Positions 1-4,748 of a stretch of 7,121 bases of DNA are shown here, one piece after another. The notes below the pieces were generated by a model. The model worked only from the letters and a program-made list of their open reading frames with translations. It ran no database searches and was not told the origin of the DNA. Location of the stretch: contig USIM01000047.1 in the NCBI GenBank assembly GCA_900554675.1, positions 1 through 7,121 on the forward strand. Reading direction: 5' to 3'. Positions within the stretch are counted from its first letter, which is position 1; every line of letters starts with the position of its first letter. Made by a program: the position numbers and the translations under genes. This stretch comes from an uncultured Sutterella sp. GTDB lineage: Bacteria; Pseudomonadota; Gammaproteobacteria; Burkholderiales; Burkholderiaceae_F.

Positions 1-37
1 ATCCTTTGGAATCAAGCTACATCAATTCTTAGCTGCA

Positions 38-53
38 ATATGAGTATCGGGCA
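38..53. repeat. Direct repeat at IS end (transposase 3' side)
   Basis: The 16 bases ATATGAGTATCGGGCA are repeated exactly at 1750-1765. The left copy is mostly pre-insertion target sequence. It matches the opposite end of the element over about 12-13 bp, consistent with guided insertion into a site resembling the donor end rather than with a staggered-cut target duplication. Confidence 0.85.
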
Positions 54-67
54 CATATAGCCCTTAG
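54..67 (+). repeat. Subterminal inverted repeat of the IS, transposase 3' end
   Basis: CATATAGCCCTTAG is the perfect reverse complement of 1741-1754. It abuts the direct repeat at 38-53. Confidence 0.9.
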
Positions 68-102
68 TTGTCAAGTGATAAATTAAAAAAACAGTAGAGC
101 TG

Positions 103-120
103 GTACAGCGTTGGCTGTAC
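103..120. other. Hairpin near the IS end
   Basis: GTACAGC (103-109) pairs perfectly with GCTGTAC (114-120) around a 4-base loop. On the minus strand a run of seven T follows about 12 nt after the stem (84-90), too far for a textbook terminator. It could mark the 3' end of minus-strand IS transcripts, but this is weak. Confidence 0.35.
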
Positions 121-263
121 AGAAAGAAGAAGCAGTCGAGACCTTTTTCCTTAGAGACCGAAAAATCGTCTGCAGGCTTTGATCGATAAGAGTTCGCTAA
201 CATCCTAAGCAGTGCTTGGACAGGCGCACATCTGGATCTAGGCGTAACTAAACCTCCAAAATC

Positions 264-498
264 TGGTCCGATTCCTGTCCTAAAAGTTTTAGATCAGGCG
301 TCTCGGGCTTGAAGTTATTCACTCCATCCCACCCTGTCGAAGGCTCAGGAATCGGCCAAAGCACATCATAACGAATTTTTGTCAGTCTGTTGAGTTAATT
401 GGTCAAATTTAGGGGACTCCAAGTTGGTATCCTAATCGGGCTTAACAGGTTCTTAGTGGAGACCTATCCCCCCATCCGAGGCTTACCGACTTGGAGTC
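264..498 (-). ncRNA. Candidate bridge RNA / seekRNA of the IS1111-type element
   Basis: This sits directly 3' of the transposase on the same strand, where IS1111 elements carry their guide RNA. In RNA order, stem-loop A spans 498-415 (15-position stem, 484-498 with 415-429, interrupted by one mismatch at 488/425). Stem-loop B spans 358-264 (13 bp, 346-358 with 264-277, one bulged base at 267). Each encloses a large loop (54 and 68 nt). The 3' half of both loops holds the same octamer AAGCCCGA (443-436 and 310-303). Its last six bases are complementary to TCGGGC, which occurs at 47-52 and 1759-1764 across the predicted crossover. The 5' halves share GGATGG, only loosely like the left target. 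A bridge RNA would have one target-binding and one donor-binding loop. Exact RNA ends are unknown. Confidence 0.65.
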
Positions 499-505
499 GA
501 AGCAG

Positions 506-1621
506 TTACGTAAAAGCTCTTTGGATATCGAAATCCTCATCTTTGGTTAGCATGTGCCAGATGCATCGTGCAATTTTGGCAGCCAATGATCGGATAGCTT
601 TCGCTCGGAGACGACTTTTCTTAAACAGCTTGTCGTACTTTTTCTTCACTTCCGGGTTAAAAAACACCATCAGATTGGCTAACTCCGTCATCGCCCAACT
701 GAGGTAGGCATTACCATTTTTACCCTCGCCTTTGCCTTTATCCTTTTCATTTGAAACTCGGGTTGCCGGGGCAAGCCGGCAGTAAGAAACAAAATCACGA
801 TCAGACTGGAATCGATGGATGTCCACAATCTCGGAAGCAATAATCGACCCCAGGATGAATCCACACCCCTTAATGCTGCTCAGACGCGGTAAATAGCGAT
901 GACAATTAAGAGTGTTGTCGAGTTCCTGCTTTTTGATTTGCATTTCAAGAGCAGCAATTTGAGAACTCAATTGATGCATGGCTCGTAAATAGTGCTCTGC
1001 TTTCATTGCGATGTTCGCATCATCAAAATACTTCATTAAGGTCTCTGGATGGTTGTCGAAGCACTCTTGCGCTAATCGATCTAATTGACTGGTGGACATC
1101 TTCAAATAGCGTTGATTGTTGAAGAAGTTTTTGAGAATCGTTCGATAGCGGCCACGATCCATGACCAATTCAACACGCAACCGAACCAAGTCTCGAAAAG
1201 CTCGATCTCTTCGAGGAATGATGACAGCGGCATTGAGAGCCCCCAATCTCATTTGATTGGCAAGAAACTCAGCATCTGTTTCGTCATTGGCCGATTTGAT
1301 CTTATTTTTCTTTACCGTTGTGGGATCGGCAAGGGATAAATTCCAATGATTATCTTCGAACAAATCGGCAACGTTATACCAGTTGTAGGTGGACTCAACA
1401 GTCGCTTGATGAGGCTTGTCCTTGCAGAAGGGAATAAGGAACTCATAGAGTTCGTGCAAATCGGTAGAGAGCTTTATCTTTGCTTTTTTGACGATTTTTC
1501 GTGTTAGGGACTGGGTATCGGTAATTGCATTTTGCAAAACACAAACAACGACATTGTTTGAGTGCAGATCCATGCCAATAAAGTACGTCGGATCCAGACG
1601 AAATGTTGTACCATTACTCAT
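506..1621 (-). CDS. IS110/IS1111-family DEDD transposase (recombinase), 371 aa
   Basis: It catalyses RNA-guided excision and insertion of the element through a RuvC-like DEDD domain and a C-terminal serine-bearing Tnp20 domain. The N-terminal motif FIGMDLHS gives D18; VESTYNWY gives E76; SANDETDAEF gives D113 and D116, completing the tetrad. A charged, probably helical linker (about 200-240) leads to the C-terminal domain, LSSIKGCGFILGSIIASEI (248-266) then RFQSDRDFVSYCRLAP. S290 in ATRVSNEKDKG is the most likely catalytic serine, followed by the family K.GN..L motif (GKNGNAYLSWA). The start ATG at 1619-1621 is supported by GGGAGG (1632-1627) five bases upstream. Length is normal for the family and there is no frameshift. 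What is inferred is activity; what is seen is an intact frame with all key residues. Confidence 0.95.
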   Translation of the reverse strand: MSNGTTFRLDPTYFIGMDLHSNNVVVCVLQNAITDTQSLTRKIVKKAKIKLSTDLHELYEFLIPFCKDKPHQATVESTYNWYNVADLFEDNHWNLSLADPTTVKKNKIKSANDETDAEFLANQMRLGALNAAVIIPRRDRAFRDLVRLRVELVMDRGRYRTILKNFFNNQRYLKMSTSQLDRLAQECFDNHPETLMKYFDDANIAMKAEHYLRAMHQLSSQIAALEMQIKKQELDNTLNCHRYLPRLSSIKGCGFILGSIIASEIVDIHRFQSDRDFVSYCRLAPATRVSNEKDKGKGEGKNGNAYLSWAMTELANLMVFFNPEVKKKYDKLFKKSRLRAKAIRSLAAKIARCIWHMLTKDEDFDIQRAFT

Positions 1622-1740
1622 AAAGGCCTCCCGTTAAGAGTTGTTTGTTACCTCTAGTTTATCGGGTTGGCCTTTTTTTATTGTCTAATCAATATTTCCA
1701 ATAAAAATCAGCGTTTTATCCACAAAGGGCAACTCAATTT

Positions 1741-1754
1741 CTAAGGGCTATATG
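1741..1754 (-). repeat. Subterminal inverted repeat of the IS, transposase 5' end
   Basis: CTAAGGGCTATATG is the perfect reverse complement of 54-67. It overlaps the direct repeat (1750-1765) by five bases, so part of the direct repeat is intrinsic to the element. Confidence 0.9.
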
Positions 1755-1765
1755 AGTATCGGGCA
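1750..1765. repeat. Direct repeat at IS end (transposase 5' side)
   Basis: This is the second exact copy of the 16-mer at 38-53. Most of it (about 1750-1762) belongs to the element and the last few bases to the target. The reconstructed empty site joins base ~50 to ~1763. Confidence 0.85.
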
Positions 1766-1772
1766 AACTAAT

Positions 1773-1796
1773 AGGAAATTTACTTTCCTTTAGGAG
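1773..1796 (+). promoter_or_regulatory. Autotransporter ribosome binding site with upstream hairpin
   Basis: TAGGAG (1791-1796) lies six bases before the ATG at 1803 and fixes the start there. An upstream in-frame TTG at 1797 has no Shine-Dalgarno of its own and falls inside the spacer. Just before it, AGGAAA (1773-1778) can pair with TTTCCT (1784-1789) in a small leader hairpin that would end immediately 5' of the RBS. No convincing promoter lies between the IS end and this site. Confidence 0.6.
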
Positions 1797-1802
1797 TTGA
1801 TA

Positions 1803-4034
1803 ATGAAACGAACGCTTTTAGCGAGTGCAGTTTTATTAGCTGTATTTAGTAATGTCAATGCTCAGGGCGTAATTTTTACTGATCCTGACGGTTTTACAGT
1901 TCAAATTGGAGATGTGACAGTTGATGGAGATTCTGTAACACTCGAAAGCACGGGTAGTGGGTTTGTTGCTTTTGGTAAAGTCGGCGCAGATGTTGTCATC
2001 TCCAATAACGACGCAAATGGTCGTGGCATGTCCTTTAATACAGGATCGGCAACAGTATTAGGAAAAACCATTTCCATTTCTGGAGAAAAGCGTGCGATTC
2101 ACGTTTCAAATAATGCAACTACCGTTAGTATTGGGGATAAGGATACTGAGACTGTAAATATTATTCAGACTGTAGCAGGGGGAGATTATGTTGCTCTAGC
2201 TTCACTGCTACCAGGATCTGTCGTTGATGTAACAGCCAAGACGGTTAATATCGAAGCAGTTGGCTTATCAGCAGTACATGTACAAAATAATGAGGAAAAT
2301 AGTTCTACCCCTGAAACTCGAGCAAAAATTAATATTTCAGCAGAAAATATTAATGTAACGAACAAGACAAGCATTGGTTTGGCTGCATACTCGGGCGGTG
2401 AACTCAATGTTAATGGTAATTTGATTGTTAATGCCCCACGAGCAATTGAAACGAGAGGCAATTCTGTCATTAACATTAATGTTGATGGTAAGCATACGAC
2501 TGTTTTAAATGGTGACATTGCTTTCTCCACTCCTGGCCCTGACGCTAATAGTGGGAGTATTCTCAATTCAACACTTAATCTTCATTTAAGTGGAGAAGGT
2601 TCTTCTTGGATTGGAAATTTGATTCAAGAATATCCTTTGGATTTTCATGATAGATACCCGAATAACATTGACGATATAATCAAAGTAACAGGCGCAAGCG
2701 TTACGCTAAGTAATGGCGCCCAATGGACTCCGACCTATGTTGAAACTAAAGAAGATTCGATGACAAATGGTGGAGTTACGTGGACTCAGTCCTCTCAATA
2801 TCAAGCGATGAATGATTTGACGCTTGATGGCGGTGTAGTGAACATTACTGGCGATAATATTGATGTGATTGTTCAAAATATGACAGGTTCTGGCACCATC
2901 AATCTTGCTGTTGATGGGGATAAGGCCGGTAAGTTCACTGTTGAAGGTGCAACCAACGCCTCCTTGGATGTCAATTTAATGGACGCCAAGATGGAAAATG
3001 AGTTGTCCTCAGACGACATCAATGCTGAGCAAGCAAAAACATTGTTGCGCAATGTTGGTGGACAAGGCGTTGAAACGAAGACCGAAGTTAAAGAAGGCTT
3101 AGTTAATAACGGTTTCGGCGTGAACTCCAAGGGTGAAACAACGACCAATTCTGCTAACACCTTGATGCAATCCTCCTTGGAAATGGCATCTGCTGCTCCG
3201 TTAGCTTTAAACCGCATCATGATGAACGACGTTCGTAAGCGTTTAGGCGACATCCGCACCTCTAACGGTACGCACGGCGCATGGGCTCGTTACGACGGTG
3301 GGAAGTTATCTGGCGAAGGTGGTTTAGAAAATGACTTCCACACGATCCAAGTAGGTATCGATACGGTTCCGACCGCTGATGCTCCTCGTATGGGCGTGGC
3401 CTTTAGCTACACCGATAGCGATACAGAATACGCTCGTGGTTCAGCAGACATGAAGGCCTATAGCCTTGCTATGTACAGCACCTGGATGGGTGACAACGGT
3501 CAATTCTTTGACTTGATTGGTCGCATGGGTACGGCAGACACCGACATGGTCGTTGACGGTCAACACAAGGGTTCAATGGACAACGTTGCTTTGAGCATGT
3601 CCGGTGAATTTGGCTGGCGCTTTGATGTGACGAATTCCATCTATGTCGAACCGCAAGTGGAAGCTACGTACACGTATGTGAACGAAGATTCTTTGAGTTT
3701 GAGCACGGCTAACTACGATGTTGACGCTGTTCACAGCTTATTGGGTCGTATTGGTTTTGCTGCCGGTATGAAGTGCCCGAGCGACTACGGTAACGTTTAT
3801 GTCCGTGCTTCTGCCGTTCATGAATTCTTGGGTGACTCCAAGATCACCGGTGTGAATGCTGGTAACACGAACGTCTACGAAATCGACGGTAAGGATACGT
3901 GGTTTGAATATGGCATCGGTGCCAACTTCAACCTCACGAAGAGCACGTACATGTGGGCTGACGTCGAACGTACCACGGGTGGTGCTTTAGATGAAGACTG
4001 GCGTGCCACGGTGGGTGTCCGCTACGCTTGGTAA
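1803..4034 (+). CDS. Type V autotransporter with beta-helix passenger and outer-membrane barrel, 743 aa
   Basis: This is a surface or secreted protein that exports its own N-terminal passenger through a C-terminal barrel. Residues 1-20 are a Sec signal peptide (MKRTLLASAVLLAVFSNVNA, predicted cut before QG). Residues ~21-470 are rich in Asn, Gly, Thr and Val with repeated strand patterns such as VNIEAVGL, INISAENINV and LNVNGNLIVN, typical of a parallel beta-helix; they contain no cysteine. The barrel begins around 470-490 (NDVRKRLGDIR, then GAWARYDGG at ~492) and ends in the expected aromatic residue, ...YAW-COOH, followed by tandem TAATAA stops. Passenger function (adhesin, protease or other) cannot be told, and no protease motif was seen. 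The passenger DNA is clearly richer in A+T and in AAT/GAT/ATT codons than the barrel, which uses GGT/AAC/GAC heavily. The gene starts 40 bp from an IS end, so its native promoter may be displaced. Confidence 0.93.
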   Translation: MKRTLLASAVLLAVFSNVNAQGVIFTDPDGFTVQIGDVTVDGDSVTLESTGSGFVAFGKVGADVVISNNDANGRGMSFNTGSATVLGKTISISGEKRAIHVSNNATTVSIGDKDTETVNIIQTVAGGDYVALASLLPGSVVDVTAKTVNIEAVGLSAVHVQNNEENSSTPETRAKINISAENINVTNKTSIGLAAYSGGELNVNGNLIVNAPRAIETRGNSVININVDGKHTTVLNGDIAFSTPGPDANSGSILNSTLNLHLSGEGSSWIGNLIQEYPLDFHDRYPNNIDDIIKVTGASVTLSNGAQWTPTYVETKEDSMTNGGVTWTQSSQYQAMNDLTLDGGVVNITGDNIDVIVQNMTGSGTINLAVDGDKAGKFTVEGATNASLDVNLMDAKMENELSSDDINAEQAKTLLRNVGGQGVETKTEVKEGLVNNGFGVNSKGETTTNSANTLMQSSLEMASAAPLALNRIMMNDVRKRLGDIRTSNGTHGAWARYDGGKLSGEGGLENDFHTIQVGIDTVPTADAPRMGVAFSYTDSDTEYARGSADMKAYSLAMYSTWMGDNGQFFDLIGRMGTADTDMVVDGQHKGSMDNVALSMSGEFGWRFDVTNSIYVEPQVEATYTYVNEDSLSLSTANYDVDAVHSLLGRIGFAAGMKCPSDYGNVYVRASAVHEFLGDSKITGVNAGNTNVYEIDGKDTWFEYGIGANFNLTKSTYMWADVERTTGGALDEDWRATVGVRYAW

Positions 4035-4046
4035 TAAGCTAGAAAA

Positions 4047-4062
4047 GTTTCTTTAAAGAAAC
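4047..4062. repeat. Perfect 16-bp palindrome after the autotransporter
   Basis: GTTTCTTTAAAGAAAC is self-complementary and lies between the stop codons and the terminator. It could be an RNA hairpin or a protein-binding site; nothing in the sequence decides. Confidence 0.4.
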
Positions 4063-4064
4063 AC

Positions 4065-4112
4065 AAAACGAAGTCCTGACGGGGAGCGATCTCTGTTGGG
4101 GCTTTGTTTTTT
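4065..4112 (+). terminator. Long intrinsic terminator of the autotransporter
   Basis: Bases 4065-4085 pair with 4090-4110 in an uninterrupted 21-bp stem, including several G-U pairs, capped by the GNRA tetraloop GCGA (4086-4089). The 3' arm runs into six T (4107-4112). The wobble pairs stabilise only the plus-strand RNA, which sets the direction. Confidence 0.88.
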
Positions 4113-4120
4113 CAATGTTG

Positions 4121-4166
4121 AAAAACAGCCTCTATTGATCATTAAAAAAATGAATGATAAAAGAGG
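4121..4166 (-). terminator. Minus-strand hairpin and T run facing the autotransporter terminator
   Basis: CCTCT...ATCATT (4129-4143) pairs with AATGAT...AGAGG (4153-4166) with one mismatch and one bulge. Read on the minus strand the stem is followed by GTTTTT (4126-4121). It would stop minus-strand transcripts coming from the sRNA region before they enter the autotransporter. Confidence 0.5.
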
Positions 4167-4218
4167 GGAAATAAATCAAAGAGTTAGCTGTTACTTGAAA
4201 ACATTTAATGAAAATGGC

Positions 4219-4248
4219 TCGACTTTTGATACTTTAATTGTGTATTAT
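4219..4248 (+). promoter_or_regulatory. Possible promoter for the plus-strand small-ORF transcript
   Basis: TATTAT (4243-4248) preceded directly by TG resembles a -10 element, and TCGACT (4219-4224) lies 18 bases upstream as a partial -35. A transcript starting near 4255 would have a structured leader of about 180 nt before the first small ORF. The surrounding stretch 4167-4254 is AT-rich and otherwise featureless. Confidence 0.35.
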
Positions 4249-4338
4249 TCATGAACCACGAGATTGAACGCGACGGCATTCAAGTCTCCGCCCCGAACCC
4301 TTTTGGCCGCATCACACAAGATCGAGCTCGAAAAGATG

Positions 4339-4370
4339 ACGGCGAAAGCCGTAGGGGTCCCCGCAAGGGG
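4339..4370 (+). ncRNA. Two GNRA-capped hairpins in the small-ORF leader
   Basis: ACGGC-GAAA-GCCGT (4339-4352) and CCCC-GCAA-GGGG (4359-4370) are two adjacent perfect stems with canonical GNRA tetraloops. The tetraloops exist only in plus-strand RNA, which argues for a plus transcript across this leader. No known riboswitch is recognised. Confidence 0.5.
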
Positions 4371-4375
4371 TGTTG

Positions 4376-4468
4376 AAACGACAAAGCCCAGTGCGCTAAC
4401 ACCGGGCCAAGTCAATCTTCGAGGAGATAAGTATGTTGTCCTTCGTACTTTCCTCGTGGGAGATTATC
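4376..4468 (-). ncRNA. Candidate small RNA, copy 1 (about 82 nt, with its -10 box)
   Basis: On the minus strand, GATAAT (4468-4463) preceded by TGC forms an extended -10 box; the -35 is poor. Transcription would start near 4457. The RNA folds into stem-loop 1, CGAGGA/TCCTCG (4456-4451 with 4425-4420) stacked on AAGTA/TACTT (4450-4446 with 4433-4429) around a 12-nt loop. A short linker then leads to the terminator hairpin GCCCGGTG/CACTGGGC (4407-4400 with 4393-4386) and TTTGTCGTTT. The unit is repeated at 4618-4708 with 80 of 91 bases identical, and every difference lies in a loop or keeps the minus-strand pairing. The RNA covers the RBS and start of a small ORF on the other strand, as an antisense antitoxin would. 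Alternatively it acts in trans, since UCUCCUCG resembles an anti-Shine-Dalgarno sequence. Confidence 0.65.
4386..4407 (-). terminator. Terminator of sRNA copy 1
   Basis: This is an 8-bp stem with a 6-nt loop, followed on the minus strand by TTTGTCGTTT. One pair is G-U in minus RNA but an A-C mismatch in plus RNA, so the signal belongs to the minus strand. Confidence 0.6.
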
Positions 4469-4564
4469 GCACAAATGAATGTGTTTTGGACGGGAGATGT
4501 GAACATTGATTGTTCAGCCCTTGTCTTGGCCATCTTATTTTGCATAATCCGCACGAAGCCTTAA
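4433..4564 (+). CDS. Small hydrophobic peptide ORF, copy 1 (43 aa), possible type I toxin
   Basis: The ATG at 4433 has GAGGAG (4421-4426) six bases upstream. The peptide begins MLSFVLSSWEIIAQ and ends with the hydrophobic run CSALVLAILFCII (residues 27-39) followed by RTKP, a single-span membrane-peptide pattern. The Shine-Dalgarno lies in a stem (4420-4425 with 4451-4456) that would hide it from ribosomes, and the minus-strand sRNA overlaps it completely; both are usual for type I toxin mRNAs. The related ORF at 4673 keeps M-L-S-x-V-L-S-S-W-E-I-I although the Leu and Ser codons differ (TTG/CTT, TCC/AGT). Against it: the RBS is also the complement of conserved sRNA bases, so part of the conservation may not be for coding. 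No family is recognised. Confidence 0.45.
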   Translation: MLSFVLSSWEIIAQMNVFWTGDVNIDCSALVLAILFCIIRTKP

Positions 4565-4608
4565 CGGGCTGAAGGGGTAACTTTCGAAAGGGAGTTGCCC
4601 CTTGTGCG
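4550..4608 (+). ncRNA. Three-way junction with 14-bp GAAA-capped hairpin, possible 3' end of the small-ORF mRNA
   Basis: Bases 4572-4585 pair with 4590-4603 without a break (three of the 14 pairs are U-G), capped by GAAA (4586-4589). CGCAC (4550-4554) pairs with GTGCG (4604-4608), closing a junction that also holds AGCC/GGCT (4557-4560 with 4567-4570), whose loop contains the stop codon of the 43-aa ORF. The wobble pairs become mismatches on the minus strand, so this is a plus-strand RNA. The following TTGTT is a weak T tract, so a terminator role is only possible. Confidence 0.5.
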
Positions 4609-4615
4609 TTGTTAA

Positions 4616-4732
4616 ATACGACAAAGCCCAGTGCGTCAACACCAGGCTAAGTCAATCTTCGAGGAGATAAGTATGCTTAGTACCGTACTTTCCTCGTGGG
4701 AGATTATCTCATTGACAATCAACCCTCGTCAA
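4616..4732 (-). ncRNA. Candidate small RNA, copy 2 (about 82 nt, with full promoter)
   Basis: This is a tandem copy of the unit at 4378-4468, offset by 240 bp. It has the better promoter: TTGACG (4732-4727), an 18-bp spacer, then GATAAT (4708-4703) preceded by TGA. The RNA would start near 4697 and end near 4616. Stem-loop 1 keeps all its pairs, but its apical loop (4674-4685) differs from copy 1 at 7 of 12 positions. The terminator stem GCCTGGTG/CACTGGGC keeps eight pairs through U-G pairing and gains an A-U pair at its base. It begins about 16 bases after the hydrolase stop on the same strand, so it could also be formed from that gene's 3' UTR. Confidence 0.68.
4626..4647 (-). terminator. 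Terminator of sRNA copy 2, probably also of the hydrolase transcript
   Basis: An 8-bp stem with a 6-nt loop is followed on the minus strand by TTTGTCGTATTT. No other terminator is visible between the hydrolase stop (4749) and this point. Confidence 0.55.
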
Positions 4733-4738
4733 AATTAA
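4673..4738 (+). CDS. Small peptide ORF, copy 2 (21 aa), truncated paralogue
   Basis: It has the same GAGGAG (4661-4666), 6-nt spacer and ATG as copy 1. The first 12 residues match copy 1 except F4 to T. After that it reads SLTINPRQN and stops, with no hydrophobic tail, so it would lack membrane activity if copy 1 is a toxin. It may be a decayed copy, or only the mirror of the sRNA gene. Confidence 0.25.
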   Translation: MLSTVLSSWEIISLTINPRQN

Positions 4739-4748
4739 CGTTGGTCAA

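Larger units (their letters stand above)
51..1762 (-). mobile_element. IS110-family insertion sequence, IS1111-type, complete, 1712 bp
   Basis: The element is oriented with its transposase on the minus strand. A 16-bp direct repeat at 38-53 and 1750-1765 is offset by exactly 1712 bp, which sets the element length although the exact cut cannot be placed inside the repeat. Perfect 14-bp inverted repeats lie just inside the ends (54-67 and 1741-1754). Subterminal inverted repeats, and a long non-coding region 3' of the transposase (67-505) against a short one 5' of it (1622-1740), are known traits of the IS1111 branch; the IS110 branch lacks such repeats and has its long non-coding region at the 5' end. 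In a circularised form 11 bp would separate the two inverted repeats. The transposase is intact, so the copy may be active. I cannot name the IS without a database. Confidence 0.9.

Noticed and set aside
54..74. Outward TTGACA (74-69, minus) as the -35 of an IS circle-junction promoter
   Set aside because: The nearest reasonable -10 (GATACT) is 20 bases away, and the same spacing exists in the integrated copy, so circularisation would not create it.
12..203. 63-codon minus-strand frame at the left edge
   Set aside because: It crosses the IS end and inverted repeat, has no recognisable product and lies in the non-coding tail of the element.
399..707. 102-codon plus-strand frame over the transposase 3' end
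   Set aside because: It is antisense to the transposase and to the guide-RNA stem, with no ribosome binding site.
4391..4395. GTGCG motifs near the repeats as a group II intron 5' end
   Set aside because: There is no domain V hairpin, no domain VI and no intron-encoded protein; the motif is explained by the sRNA terminator stem and the 4550-4608 junction.
4264..4509. Plus-strand open frame of about 80 codons across the sRNA region
   Set aside because: It has no ribosome binding site, it runs through the structured leader in a different frame from the small ORF with a good RBS, and its sequence looks like no known protein.
4378..4708. The two repeated units as a minimal CRISPR array or IS remnant
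   Set aside because: There are only two units of 91 bp, with a structured 149-bp interval, no cas genes, no terminal inverted repeats and no target duplications.
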